Positions 11,196 through 20,147 of a stretch of DNA of 64,000 bases are shown in pieces (within the stretch, counting starts at the first letter, position 1; each line of letters starts with the position of its first letter). The notes under the pieces are model-generated. The model did not search any database. It had not been told where the DNA came from and saw nothing but the letters and a program-made list of their open reading frames with translations. The stretch spans positions 28,522 to 92,521 of the forward strand of contig DASWYF010000031.1 in NCBI GenBank assembly GCA_036405135.1. The letters are read 5' to 3'. This DNA comes from Verrucomicrobiia bacterium. Its GTDB lineage: Bacteria > Verrucomicrobiota > Verrucomicrobiia > Limisphaerales > JAEYXS01. Position numbers and translations under genes: made by a program.

Positions 11196-11327
11196 TTATG
11201 CTTCCTTTCCCGTGTACGTGTTCCACCAGTGATTGAACACCGGCAGGGGTGAAATGTTTTGAAGATGGACGCGAGCCGTTCCGGTCGTATTCGTGTCTCT
11301 GTTTTTCCATTCGCATGCCGGTGAACT

Positions 11328-12245
11328 TCAATGCGTCATCGCGTAGAAGATGATGTTGATGCCGAGCGGAAAGGCCTTCTTCTCGGAGAACTCGCGGAAA
11401 TAATATTCGTTCTCGCCTTCGCGCTCCCATCCGTCGCCATTGTCCGTGTTATGGCAGATCATCACCATCATGCGGCCCTTGTCATCCGAGATGGAACGGA
11501 AATGGACTTCCTTGGCATCGGGCCGTTCCCATGTGACACCGCTATACTGGCTGTCCGTGCCGGTCCCCACATTCGGCACTTGCATGTGATTTTTCTCCAA
11601 TTTCAGGTCGAACACACAATGGAAGATGGGATGATCCATCGGTACATCCACCACTTCGCGATCAGGGAACACGCGTTTGATCTCGTAGTAAAAATTCTCC
11701 CACTCAGCTTCACCCCAAAAATCATCCACCATCAAGAAACCGCCATTGAGCAGATACTTCCGCAAGGCCACGACTTCTTCCTCGCTGAATTGCAAAGCGC
11801 CCGGTTCCACAATGTAGCAGAACGGATAGTTCAGCAGATCCGGATTGGTGATCTCCAAGCTGATGGGATTGGGATTCACCTTGAGTGAAGTCATCTCCTG
11901 CAGACGATAGGACAAATTCAACTCAGCATCTGGCGCATCCGTGGTCCAGCGTCGTCCACCATATCCGCCAAAGCCATAACGACCGCCGCTGGAGGTGTAT
12001 TGGATGCGTACGAAGGTGAAGACATCCTTGGAAAGCTCCTTGTTCACCTCCCACACCGGGACACCGGCACGAGGATCACTGCTGCGGCTATCGTAAGGAG
12101 AACGCATACGCCCCCCGGAACGCTGGGCAAAAGTGACGGCTGCCGTAGTGATGACAAGAGCGACGAAGATAAACCAACGTGATGCCCGCGAACTGAAGCG
12201 CCGAGGGGCGCTCGCTGGGCTGGCCTGTGATGTGGGCTCCGGCAT
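11328..12245 (-). CDS. DUF4159 domain protein, membrane-anchored or secreted
   Basis: 305 residues from the ATG at 12245; an in-frame TTG at 12287 is less likely. A basic N-terminus precedes one hydrophobic segment (about residues 19-38, ending near AQRS), so it is exported or anchored. The remainder fits DUF4159: SLEITNPDLLNYPFCYIVEPG, then LRKYLLNGGFLMVDDFWGE and a late HNTDNGDGWEREGENEYYF region, ending with LGINIIFYAMTH. This domain is glutamine-amidotransferase-like in shape and is found beside MoxR operons in PVC bacteria. Its function is unknown. It lies upstream of the MoxR gene on the same strand with a 132-base gap. Confidence 0.85.
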   Translation of the reverse strand: MPEPTSQASPASAPRRFSSRASRWFIFVALVITTAAVTFAQRSGGRMRSPYDSRSSDPRAGVPVWEVNKELSKDVFTFVRIQYTSSGGRYGFGGYGGRRWTTDAPDAELNLSYRLQEMTSLKVNPNPISLEITNPDLLNYPFCYIVEPGALQFSEEEVVALRKYLLNGGFLMVDDFWGEAEWENFYYEIKRVFPDREVVDVPMDHPIFHCVFDLKLEKNHMQVPNVGTGTDSQYSGVTWERPDAKEVHFRSISDDKGRMMVMICHNTDNGDGWEREGENEYYFREFSEKKAFPLGINIIFYAMTH

Positions 12246-12356
12246 ATCGGACTTCACGGCGTATCCATCTGGTATCGGGTAAACCAAACGGGCTGTCGCT
12301 GAGATTTAACTACGCCGGAATCAGGTCAGAAGCAAGCGGGGAGAACGGGTATTTTC

Positions 12357-12476
12357 TGAATGACGAATGACCAAGCACCAATGACGAGGGAATGAGCAAT
12401 ACCCAATGACTAAAATAGCGGCTTAAGTCATTGGCCATTCCTTGGTCATTCGGATTTCGTCATTGGTCATTTCTTT
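12357..12476. repeat. Imperfect inverted stutter repeat, AATGAC family, copy 1
   Basis: About 120 bases built of repeated units such as ATGACGAATGACCAA, with left arm 12361-12410 and right arm 12427-12475 complementary to it. The right arm runs into the yacG 3' end, so the last codons of yacG (R-N-D-Q-stop) are read from repeat sequence. A second copy lies at 52893-53013. Confidence 0.85.
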
Positions 12477-12693
12477 CTGGCTTATCAAGATACTCCCCCG
12501 GCGGCAGCTCCTCATAGCCCTTGAAATGCTCGGGCTTGAGCGGTTCAGAGATCTTGTTTTCCTCGTCGAGCCACTTGCCGAGGTCGAGCAAGCGGCAGCG
12601 GCTCGAGCAAAAAGGCCCGAACTTACCCTCAAACCACGCCCCGCGCTTCTTGCAGGTCAGGCACTTCACTTCTGGTAACGGCTTGTCACTCAT
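12460..12693 (-). CDS. yacG: YacG-like zinc-binding DNA gyrase inhibitor
   Basis: 77 residues from the ATG at 12693. Zinc ligands are C11-x2-C14 and C29-x3-C33 (CLTCKKRGAWF, then FCSSRCRLLDLGKWL), which is the YacG pattern including the conserved RC-x-L-x-DLG-x-W segment. In Escherichia coli YacG binds GyrB and inhibits gyrase. The open frame continues upstream on this strand but there overlaps the divergent alkyltransferase-like gene, so the short form is chosen. The C-terminal RNDQ and stop come from the AATGAC repeat, so the natural tail may have been replaced. Confidence 0.85.
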   Translation of the reverse strand: MSDKPLPEVKCLTCKKRGAWFEGKFGPFCSSRCRLLDLGKWLDEENKISEPLKPEHFKGYEELPPGEYLDKPERNDQ

Positions 12694-12777
12694 GTGTTCT
12701 ATCTGCTGCTGTTCTTTTGCGGCTCGACCCTTTGCTTGTCCAGAGATAATACTACCACAACCTATCCACCAATCCTC

Positions 12778-13260
12778 ATGAAAGCCCGCAAAACTTGGCG
12801 CGAAAAATTGGCTGACGATAAAGATCTGCCCAAAGTCGTGCACATCAAGCCCGGGGACCGCGCCCGCTGGAAAGGCGCGACGCTCGTCGTCCCCGCCCCG
12901 CGCGAAGTGGATGCGTTGATGCAAAAGGTACCAAAAGGAAAACTGGTCACTATCAACGAACTTCGCACTGCGCTTGCTCGCAAACATGGCACCGAGGTAG
13001 GCTGTCCCATCACCACCGGCATCTTTTCCTGGATCGCCGCACATGCCGCCATGGAGGATGAAACGGCTGGAAAGAAACGCGTCACACCTTATTGGCGGAC
13101 ACTCAAGGTGGGCGGTGAATTGAATCCAAAATATCCCGGGGGGATTGAAAACCTCCGTCAACGATTGGAGGGCGAAGGCCACAAAGTCATCCAAAAGGGA
13201 AAGAAGTTTCTGGTGGAAGATTATCAGAAAGCGATGGTTCAGCAGGAAAAGCTGGTGTGA
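12778..13260 (+). CDS. Alkyltransferase-like (MGMT-fold) DNA-binding protein without the PCHRV cysteine
   Basis: 160 residues from the ATG at 12778. The segment VPKGKLVTINELRTAL matches the start of the MGMT/Ada DNA-binding domain, and PYWRTLKVGGELNPKYPGG sits where methyltransferases have PCHRV followed by G-x-L-x-GY. The catalytic Cys-His are replaced by Tyr-Trp, so direct methyl transfer is not expected; such proteins act as damage sensors, like Atl1. The only Cys is in GCPITTGIF. The gene is divergent from yacG with an 84-base gap. An upstream in-frame hydrophobic extension is not counted as it overlaps yacG. Confidence 0.75.
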   Translation: MKARKTWREKLADDKDLPKVVHIKPGDRARWKGATLVVPAPREVDALMQKVPKGKLVTINELRTALARKHGTEVGCPITTGIFSWIAAHAAMEDETAGKKRVTPYWRTLKVGGELNPKYPGGIENLRQRLEGEGHKVIQKGKKFLVEDYQKAMVQQEKLV

Positions 13261-13262
13261 CG

Positions 13263-13417
13263 GAGCGTGCCCGTCCTCGGGCACAGCAACGTCCATAAGC
13301 ACAGGTGAGCTAGTTTCGCCTGAGTCTGCCGCATGAAACGACTTTCTTATGCGCTCAAATTTCTGTAAGCCGCTTGCAGCATTTCACCTTGCTGTGCCCG
13401 GGGCCGGGCACGCTCCA
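13263..13417. repeat. Pair of palindromic GTGCCCG/CGGGCAC repeats in inverted orientation
   Basis: Two copies of a REP-like hairpin: 13267-13284 (GTGCCCG, loop TCCT, CGGGCAC) and about 13394-13411 (GTGCCCG, loop GGGC, CGGGCAC). Their flanks (GGAGC on one side, AGCAA on the other) are also shared but inverted. The next bases (13420-13461) are a stutter of ACGTTTCACGCATTACACGTTACG type that runs straight into the thioredoxin start codon. Confidence 0.75.
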
Positions 13418-13461
13418 GCAGTCTTTACGTTTCACGCATTACACGTTACGTATCACCCATC

Positions 13462-14268
13462 ATGAGTCACGAGTTGCAGGATTTTCAGAAGGATGTTTTG
13501 GAGCGGAGCCAGCAGGTGCCCGTGCTGGTGGATTTCTGGGCGCCTTGGTGTGGTCCGTGTAAGATGCTGGGACCGATCCTCGACAAGCTCGCCACGGAAG
13601 CTCATGGCCGCTGGGAACTCGTGAAGGTGAACACCGAGGTGCATCAGGAACTCGCGATGCAATTCGAGATCGCCAGTATTCCGGCGCTGAAGCTTTTCGT
13701 GAACGGTCAAGTCGTGCATGAACTGGCCGGTGCCTTGCCGGAGGCTGAGTTGCGTCGCTGGCTGAACAAGAACCTCCCCTCTCCTTCCGCTGGCATTGTG
13801 AAAGAAGCGCGGCGACTGGCGAGTGAAGGCCAGTTCGCTGAGGCGATGAATCAACTCGAAACCGCACTCGACCTCGACTCTGGCGACGAAGCGGCAGTTC
13901 TGCTCATGGCTGAGTGCCAACTGGCGGCGAACCCGTCCGCCGTCAGCGGCACTTTGAAAACCATCACAGAATCCTCAGACAATGCGACCAAGGCCAACGC
14001 GCTCAGGGAACTGGCCCGACTGCGCCAGTCCGCCAAGGAACTTCCCACGGGTAAAGGTAAAGCAACATTCATTGCCGGATTGACCGCCTTGGAAACCTTG
14101 GATTACGTCACGGCTTTGGAGAATTGGATCAAAGTCATCGAAACAGACCGCAAGTATCACAACGAGGCGGCCAAGGCAGGCTGCAAGGGCATCTTCCAGA
14201 TTCTGGGCATTCGGCACCCTATTTCCGAGCGGTTCCATCGCGCCTTCTCCAGCGCAGTCAACTGCTAG
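13462..14268 (+). CDS. Thioredoxin-TPR protein (CnoX/YbbN-like)
   Basis: 268 residues. An N-terminal thioredoxin domain carries the active site FWAPWCGPCKML (about 29-40) and the cis-Pro region ASIPALKLFVNGQVV. A helical TPR-like half follows (ARRLASEGQFAEAMNQLETAL, then ALETLDYVTALENWIKV). The overall layout and length match CnoX/YbbN, a chaperedoxin; here the CxxC is complete. The ATG follows a stuttering repeat with no clear ribosome-binding site, so the exact start is moderately sure. No signal peptide is present, so it is cytoplasmic. Confidence 0.9.
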   Translation: MSHELQDFQKDVLERSQQVPVLVDFWAPWCGPCKMLGPILDKLATEAHGRWELVKVNTEVHQELAMQFEIASIPALKLFVNGQVVHELAGALPEAELRRWLNKNLPSPSAGIVKEARRLASEGQFAEAMNQLETALDLDSGDEAAVLLMAECQLAANPSAVSGTLKTITESSDNATKANALRELARLRQSAKELPTGKGKATFIAGLTALETLDYVTALENWIKVIETDRKYHNEAAKAGCKGIFQILGIRHPISERFHRAFSSAVNC

Positions 14269-14361
14269 CGGCGTGACTGCTTATCGCCCAAGGTGTTAGG
14301 CGATGTTATTTTTTGCCATTTTTCTCCTGAGAACGGCAAACAACCTGCTATTTGGACATGT

Positions 14362-14826
14362 ATGTTTAGCTGGTTGCGCAAGACACTGAACCCGGAAGAA
14401 GAGATTCGCCAGAACCAGGCCAAAGCAGCAGCAGGTGATGCCGAGGCCCAGTTCCGCGTGGCTGTGTATCATATCGAGGGCAAATTGGGCGATCCCGATA
14501 CGATGCAGGCAGCGCAGTGGTTTAAGCGCGCTGCAGAGCTAGGTCACCGGGATGCGCAATACAATCTCGGCGTGATGTATTCCGTGGGCCGCGGCGTTCC
14601 GAAGGACTATCCCCTCGCCCTCAAATGGTTACGCATGGCCGCCGAACAGAATTGCCCGGATGCCCAGTATCTTTTAGGCAAGTTCCTCGCCCTCGGTAAA
14701 GGGGCGAAAGGCACACAGCCAGAAGCTTTCCGTTGGCTGGATCTGGCTGCGGAACAAGGAAATGAAGAAGCAAAAGGCTTGCTCGCCACCTTGCGCCCTC
14801 AATCTGCCGAAGCGGTGAAGGCGTAG
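14362..14826 (+). CDS. Sel1-repeat protein, cytoplasmic
   Basis: 154 residues from MFSWLRKTLNPEEE (ATG at 14362); an upstream in-frame ATG at 14293 gives a poorly structured extension. Three Sel1-like repeats follow: AEAQFRVAVYHIEGKLG...AAQWFKRAAELGH, RDAQYNLGVMYSVGRGVPKDYPLA, and PDAQYLLGKFLALGKGAKG. These solenoids mediate protein contacts. No signal peptide or enzyme domain is seen. It lies 93 bases after the thioredoxin-TPR gene on the same strand. Confidence 0.85.
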   Translation: MFSWLRKTLNPEEEIRQNQAKAAAGDAEAQFRVAVYHIEGKLGDPDTMQAAQWFKRAAELGHRDAQYNLGVMYSVGRGVPKDYPLALKWLRMAAEQNCPDAQYLLGKFLALGKGAKGTQPEAFRWLDLAAEQGNEEAKGLLATLRPQSAEAVKA

Positions 14827-14922
14827 TTTTGTTCCGAGTATATTCCGGACTCTCAGTAGTCAAAAGGTTTCAGTTGCAGCCTCCGCAGCGGATGCTCATC
14901 TTTGAGGAAGCCCAAGCTGACT

Positions 14923-15372
14923 ATGAGCGCACAAGTGATCCACTTCTTCAGACCGGAAGACGCCTATGGTGGCTTCTCCAATCACTCGGCTCATGCTATA
15001 GAACTGCACGGCAAGCGCTGGTCCACGACGGAGCATTATTTTCAGGCACAGAAATTCGTCGGCACCGAGCAGGAGGAGAAAATCCGGTTGGAGCCGTCCT
15101 CGCAGGTCGCAGCGCAAATGGGGCGCGACCGCTCTTTCCCCATTCGCAAGGATTGGGAAGCCGTGAAGGAAAACCTGATGCGGGAAGCGTTGCTGGCCAA
15201 GTTCACCCAGCACGCGGACTTGAAAGCATTACTGCTCTCCACCGGCGATGCGCAAATCGTGGAACACACGCCCTCTGATGCTTATTGGGGCGATGGCGCG
15301 GATGGTTGCGGCAAGAACCGGCTCGGCATCTTGCTGATGGAAATCCGCCAAAAGCTCCGCGAGGGAAATTAA
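14923..15372 (+). CDS. NADAR (YbiA-like) family protein
   Basis: 149 residues from the ATG at 14923, with GAGGAAG about 12 bases upstream. It shows the NADAR signature: FFRPEDAYGGFSNHSAHAIELHGKRWSTTEHYFQAQKF in pieces, then MGRDRSFPIRKDWEAVKENLMREAL, and HTPSDAYWGDGADGCGKNRLGILLMEIR near the end. YbiA-type N-glycosidases hydrolyse intermediates of riboflavin biosynthesis, and other NADAR proteins act on ADP-ribosylated or NAD-derived substrates. It is a lone gene between a Sel1 protein and the CCA enzyme. Confidence 0.92.
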   Translation: MSAQVIHFFRPEDAYGGFSNHSAHAIELHGKRWSTTEHYFQAQKFVGTEQEEKIRLEPSSQVAAQMGRDRSFPIRKDWEAVKENLMREALLAKFTQHADLKALLLSTGDAQIVEHTPSDAYWGDGADGCGKNRLGILLMEIRQKLREGN

Positions 15373-15417
15373 GAAAGTTTGGGATTTTTCGATTCAGGGG
15401 TTAAAGGAGAGGCAGTC

Positions 15418-16821
15418 ATGGGTGAAGCGGGCAAAGGCAATTTCACGCTCCCGGAAGAATTGGAGCGTATTTTACTGGAAACAGATGCGTTGCAGGAAGC
15501 GTATCTGGTGGGTGGCTGCGTACGCGACTGGTTCCTCGGCTCGGCTCAGAAGGATTTCGATATCGAAGTCTTCGGCATCACCTATGAGCAATTGGAAAAA
15601 GCACTGCGCAAATGGGGGCGCGTTGATCTGGTAGGTCGTTCCTTCGGCGTCGTGAAGCTGACGATGCGTTCGGGTGCGACTTATGATTTCTCACTGCCGC
15701 GCCGGGATTCAAAGATCGCTGCTGGCCACAGAGGCTTCACCATCACCTTCGATCCGGACATCACTCCGAAAGAAGCGGCTGCACGGCGTGATTACACCAT
15801 CAACGCGCTGATGTACAGTCCACGCAAAGGCGCGTTGCTGGATCACTACGGCGGTGTGGCAGACCTGAAGCAGCGTGTTCTCCGGCATACGAGCGAGGCA
15901 TTCACGGAAGATCCCTTGCGTGTGTTGCGCGGAATGCAGTTTGCCGCACGCTTCAATCTGACTGTCGCGCCTGAAACAGTGAAGCTGTGCCGTAGTATCA
16001 AGGATACTTACCGCGAATTGGCCGTGGAACGTGTGCGTGAAGAGTGGTTCAAGTGGGCATCCAAGAGCGTCACGCCTTCACGCGGTCTGCATTTCCTCCG
16101 CGACACTGGCTGGATCGAACATTTCCCCGAGGTGCTGGCATTGATCGATGTGCCGCAGGAGCCAGAGTGGCATCCTGAAGGCGATGTCTACACGCACACC
16201 AGCCTGTGCTGTGATGCCATGGCGCGCCTGTCTCTCTGGCAACAGAAGGACGAAACCTCTCGTATCGTCTACATGCTCGCGATACTCGCGCATGACTTCG
16301 CCAAGCCACAGACCACTTCGCGTGCTCTAAGAGATGGCGTATGGCGCATCGTCTCACCGGGTCACGAAGAGGCGGGCGGTCCGATAGCTGAGAGATTCCT
16401 GGAACGCATCGCGGCACCCAACGCGATCCGTGAACGCATCATTCCTTTGGTTGTGAATCATCTAGCACACTTGAACGCAGCTTCAGCACGAGGGGTAAGG
16501 AGATTGGCAAAGCGTTTGGTGCCAGAGACGATCGAGGGATTGTGCCTCGTCATCGAGGCCGATCACAGCGGGCGTCCACCGAAACCGCCCGGTTTGCCGA
16601 AAGGCGGCCAAATGTTGCTGGAGATGGCGGAAGAGATGAATTTGAAAGCATCGGCTCCCAAGCCGATCTTGCTGGGACGTGATCTCATCGCGAAGGGCAT
16701 GTCACCCGGCAAACAATTCGGTGCGATCTTGGAAGCCGCGTTTGAAGCGCAGCTCGAAGGTAAATTTACCGACCACGCCGGAGCGCTGCAATGGCTGGAA
16801 GAAACCTTGCGTGCCGAATGA
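15418..16821 (+). CDS. CCA tRNA nucleotidyltransferase / poly(A) polymerase family, with HD domain
   Basis: 467 residues from the ATG at 15418, preceded by AAAGGAGAGG; an in-frame TTG at 15379 is rejected. The head domain has YLVGGCVRDWFLG and KDFDIEVFG, the nucleotidyltransferase GGCVRD and D-x-D motifs. ARRDYTINALMY and DPLRVLRGMQFAARFN follow, as in class II CCA-adding enzymes. An HD-type region (LAHDFAKPQT, then GHEEAGG and NHLAHL) suggests an added phosphohydrolase activity, as in bacterial CCA enzymes of the E. coli type. It adds or repairs the 3' CCA of tRNAs. It converges with the next gene, with only six bases between stops. Confidence 0.92.
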   Translation: MGEAGKGNFTLPEELERILLETDALQEAYLVGGCVRDWFLGSAQKDFDIEVFGITYEQLEKALRKWGRVDLVGRSFGVVKLTMRSGATYDFSLPRRDSKIAAGHRGFTITFDPDITPKEAAARRDYTINALMYSPRKGALLDHYGGVADLKQRVLRHTSEAFTEDPLRVLRGMQFAARFNLTVAPETVKLCRSIKDTYRELAVERVREEWFKWASKSVTPSRGLHFLRDTGWIEHFPEVLALIDVPQEPEWHPEGDVYTHTSLCCDAMARLSLWQQKDETSRIVYMLAILAHDFAKPQTTSRALRDGVWRIVSPGHEEAGGPIAERFLERIAAPNAIRERIIPLVVNHLAHLNAASARGVRRLAKRLVPETIEGLCLVIEADHSGRPPKPPGLPKGGQMLLEMAEEMNLKASAPKPILLGRDLIAKGMSPGKQFGAILEAAFEAQLEGKFTDHAGALQWLEETLRAE

Positions 16822-16827
16822 CGCCGA

Positions 16828-17886
16828 TTACTTGGCGGCAGGCTTGTTCAGCTTCTCCGCGCGGTCTTTCGCATCCGCCAGTTGCTCAGGCGTCATCTCT
16901 TTTTCCAGCAGTGCGAGGATTTCCTTACCAAAACCCCGTGAGCTCGCGAGGCTGATCCAACGATAGGCTTCCACCAGATCTTTCTTCACCCCCACACCTG
17001 TGCGATAGAGCGAGCCGAGACTGATCTGAGAAAAGGCTTCACCTTGTTCTGCCGCTTTCTGATAAAGCTCGGCAGCCTTAGCCGGATCACGATCGACAGC
17101 GATACCGTTCTCGTAGAAGCGCCCCATGTTGGCGATGCAGTTCAGTTCGCCCGCCTCCACACCGCGTTGATACCAGTACATCGCATCCTGATTGCTCTGG
17201 CCGATGCCATGACCGCGCTCGTAGCAATAGCCCATCTTGAAATAGGCTTTGGAATTCTTGAGCTGGGCGGCATTGCGATAATATTTGAATGCCTCGGGCA
17301 GATCACGGATGCCGGCTTCACCCGTGAAATAGAGATCACCCAAGCGCATATTGGCTTCGCTATCCCCGGCTGAAGCGGCCTTCTGATACATCTTCACCGT
17401 TTCAGCGGCGTTGTTGCCAGTGGATTCCTTGGCGCGCGCGACTTTGAAGGCGGATTCTGCGATACCACCTTCCGCCGCCGCGCGATGCCATTTCAAGGCT
17501 TGCTCCTTGTCTGCTGCCCCGCCCTTGCCTTGTTCGAACATCATGGCGGCTTTTGCTGCCGCGCGGATGTGGCCGTTCTCAGCGGCTTTTACATACCATT
17601 CACGGGCCTTGGCCATGTCTGAACTTTCCATGACCAGACCAAGGAAAAATTGGGCGTCGGGATAACCGGCCTCAGCCGCACCTGTGATCAGGGCCGTGGC
17701 CTCTCCCTTCTCTTTTTCCGAAGTGGCTATGTCCAGCAAGTGCATGCCGCGCTCGAAATTGTTCACTGCCGCCATCTTCTTGGGATCGATCGCTACCGGA
17801 CCAGGTGCAGGCAAAGACTTCGGTTCCGCAGCGGAAGCATTCAGCATCGGCACGATCAAGCACAAGGAAAGTAATGGGCGCCACAT
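16828..17886 (-). CDS. Exported Sel1-repeat protein
   Basis: 352 residues. A signal peptide (MWRPLLSLCLIVPMLNASAA) is followed by at least seven Sel1-like repeats of about 36 residues with the A-x2-A-x-F-x-LG...A-x2-W/Y pattern (for example DAQFFLGLVMESS, KAYFKMGYCYERGHG, NCIANMGRFYENGIAV, FSQISLGSLYRTGVGV). The C-terminus is Lys/Ala rich. Periplasmic Sel1 proteins often scaffold or regulate envelope complexes, but nothing here names a partner. It lies downstream of the DEAD-box gene on the same strand with about 50 bases between. Confidence 0.88.
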   Translation of the reverse strand: MWRPLLSLCLIVPMLNASAAEPKSLPAPGPVAIDPKKMAAVNNFERGMHLLDIATSEKEKGEATALITGAAEAGYPDAQFFLGLVMESSDMAKAREWYVKAAENGHIRAAAKAAMMFEQGKGGAADKEQALKWHRAAAEGGIAESAFKVARAKESTGNNAAETVKMYQKAASAGDSEANMRLGDLYFTGEAGIRDLPEAFKYYRNAAQLKNSKAYFKMGYCYERGHGIGQSNQDAMYWYQRGVEAGELNCIANMGRFYENGIAVDRDPAKAAELYQKAAEQGEAFSQISLGSLYRTGVGVKKDLVEAYRWISLASSRGFGKEILALLEKEMTPEQLADAKDRAEKLNKPAAK

Positions 17887-17935
17887 ACGGATAGAGTGAA
17901 CTTGATGCAGGGTAAAATCAAGTTTGGCAGAGACT

Positions 17936-20020
17936 TTAGGCCTCCTTGACTTTCACCTTATATCCTTTGATCTGAGTTCGTTTCAACTTGGCCACGATGC
18001 TGTTCGCATGCTCCGCTGCCACATCCACAAAAAGGTGTTTCTCGCGGATATCCACCGTTCCAATCGCCTTTGCAGACAACCCGGTCTCGCCTTGGATCGC
18101 CTGAACCACATCGGCGGCCGTGACACCCATCTCTTCACCCACGCTCATGTATAGACGCGTCTGGTTATCTGGCGTCTTGCGGCTCGCCTTGGGTGAACGG
18201 AAAGGCATAGGATTCTCGATCAACTCCCGTTTTTCGGGTATACGCATCATCGGCTTCACCTTCGTCGGCGTGCCCGGCGGAATTTCTGATTTTTGGACCG
18301 GCTTTGCTTCTGCCTTGGGTGCGACCGGTTTGATTTCTTTAACCTCGGTTTTGACCGCAGGTGTCACTTTAGCAACCGGAGGAAGTTCTTCCGCTTTAGG
18401 CTCAGGCACCTTGGCATACGCCTCTGCCGCTTCCTTCACCGCTTCAGCGGTCGCTGCGATGGTTGTCGGCTTGGGAGTAATCATCTTCGCTGGCGTCGAA
18501 GGCCGGGCGATAGGTGCTGGTCTTACCGGGCGCTCCATCGGCGCCCGGGCTGGACGCTCATCGTATCGGTCACCATACCCGCCGCGATCCTGACGGTATC
18601 CTCCACGTTCTTCACGGTAACCGCCACGATCCTCGCGATAGCCACCACCACGACGATCATCCCGTCCACCACCGCGATCATAGCCGCCACGCTGTTCCTC
18701 TCGCTCCACTGGCTGCTGCGCGGGTTGTTCATCCTCACCTTGTAAATGATGAATAAGCGCGGAGGCGATGTCGGTAGACGTAAATCCTTCTTCCAGCAAA
18801 CGCTCGATCAAATGATCCTGCTTCTTGTATTCGCCGCTCGTCAAAGTCAGGCGCAGCTTCGTCAGGAACACGCTCGCCTTGGCCTGTTCGACTTCCGTTT
18901 GCGTCGGCACACGACCGCGCTGGATGCGCATCTTCGTGTAACGCTCGATGTGCTGGATCTGAAACAGTTCGCGTCCCGAGATGAACGAGATGGCACGACC
19001 ACTACGACCGGCGCGGCCTGTGCGGCCAATACGGTGCACGTAGTCTTCTACGTCATACGGCAGGTCGTAATTGAACACCACCTGCACGTCGTCCACGTCG
19101 ATGCCGCGTGCGGCCACATCCGTCGCCACGAGAAATTCCAAACCCGATTTGCGGAACTTCTGCATCACGCGATCACGCTGGTTCTGGTTCATGTCACCAT
19201 GCAGGCGGTCGGCAGAATAACCCTGCGCATTCAGGTGATCCACGAGGTCATCCACCATGCGCTTGGTGTTGCAGAAAATGATGCCCAGCTTGAGATCGTG
19301 GATGTCAATCAAGCGCGTGAGCAACTCGATCTTGAAGCGGCGGTCCACCTCGTAATAGGACTGCTCCACCGTCGGCACAGTCATCGCCTTCTGCTCGATT
19401 TTAACGCTCTGCGGATCCTTCGCAAACTTCTTGATCAATTCCTGGATCGGCCGCGGCATCGTAGCGGAGAAGAAAACCGTCTGCCGTTCTGCAGGCAAGG
19501 CTTGCAGGATGAACTCGATGTCTTCGCGGAAACCCATGTCCAGCATCACATCCGCCTCGTCCAGAATGATCATCTTGAGCTTATCGAGGCGCAACGTGCC
19601 ACGGCGCATATGGTCCATCAGACGTCCCGGTGTGCCGATGACGATCTGCGCGCCCTGCTGCAAACCGTAGTACTGACGTTCGTAAGATTGCCCGCCGTAA
19701 ATCGGCAGCGCCTGGATGCCACGCTTGAAAAGCGTCAGTTTATGGACCTCTTCCGAGACCTGCACGGCCAGCTCACGGGTGGGGCACAAGATCAGGATCT
19801 GCACGCCACGCAGTTTGACATCCACCTTCTCCACTGCCGGGATGGCAAAGGCCGCCGTCTTACCGGAACCAGTTTGCGACTGGCCCACGATGTCCTTCCC
19901 CTGCAACAGTACAGGGATGGCCTCGGCCTGAATCGGTGAGGCTTGTTCAAACCCCAGCTTATCGATGGCCTTCAACAGTTCCGGGGACAAACCCAGCTCA
20001 GAAAATAACTTCGGTGTCAT
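17936..20020 (-). CDS. DEAD-box RNA helicase with RGG-like tail and DbpA-type RNA-binding domain
   Basis: 694 residues from the ATG at 20020. All helicase motifs are present: Q motif (GFEQASPIQ), Walker A SQTGSGKT, PTRELA, DEAD (VIILDEAD-like), SAT, ARGIDV and HRIGRTGR. After the core comes an Arg/Gly/Asp/Tyr-rich stretch of repeated RGGYRE and DRGGY units (about 455-515), a Pro/Lys/Ala linker, and a C-terminal domain (about 620-694) like the DbpA RNA-binding fold. The layout is that of DeaD/CsdA, which unwinds structured RNA in ribosome assembly and cold adaptation. The RGG-like region may favour RNA condensates. Regulation is not visible. Confidence 0.93.
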   Translation of the reverse strand: MTPKLFSELGLSPELLKAIDKLGFEQASPIQAEAIPVLLQGKDIVGQSQTGSGKTAAFAIPAVEKVDVKLRGVQILILCPTRELAVQVSEEVHKLTLFKRGIQALPIYGGQSYERQYYGLQQGAQIVIGTPGRLMDHMRRGTLRLDKLKMIILDEADVMLDMGFREDIEFILQALPAERQTVFFSATMPRPIQELIKKFAKDPQSVKIEQKAMTVPTVEQSYYEVDRRFKIELLTRLIDIHDLKLGIIFCNTKRMVDDLVDHLNAQGYSADRLHGDMNQNQRDRVMQKFRKSGLEFLVATDVAARGIDVDDVQVVFNYDLPYDVEDYVHRIGRTGRAGRSGRAISFISGRELFQIQHIERYTKMRIQRGRVPTQTEVEQAKASVFLTKLRLTLTSGEYKKQDHLIERLLEEGFTSTDIASALIHHLQGEDEQPAQQPVEREEQRGGYDRGGGRDDRRGGGYREDRGGYREERGGYRQDRGGYGDRYDERPARAPMERPVRPAPIARPSTPAKMITPKPTTIAATAEAVKEAAEAYAKVPEPKAEELPPVAKVTPAVKTEVKEIKPVAPKAEAKPVQKSEIPPGTPTKVKPMMRIPEKRELIENPMPFRSPKASRKTPDNQTRLYMSVGEEMGVTAADVVQAIQGETGLSAKAIGTVDIREKHLFVDVAAEHANSIVAKLKRTQIKGYKVKVKEA

Positions 20021-20147
20021 GCGATCAAATATCCAACAAGAGAACCACTTTACAGTATGCCGGGATGCATAGGGAGACAAATCTTACGGGGTCAAAAAAC
20101 CCCTATTCAGCATTGCGACACACCCATTCCTCCCTTACATAACCTCT

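Noticed and set aside
18746..19939. Plus-strand frame of 397 codons
   Set aside because: Antisense to the DEAD-box helicase core, whose motifs are all in the other strand.
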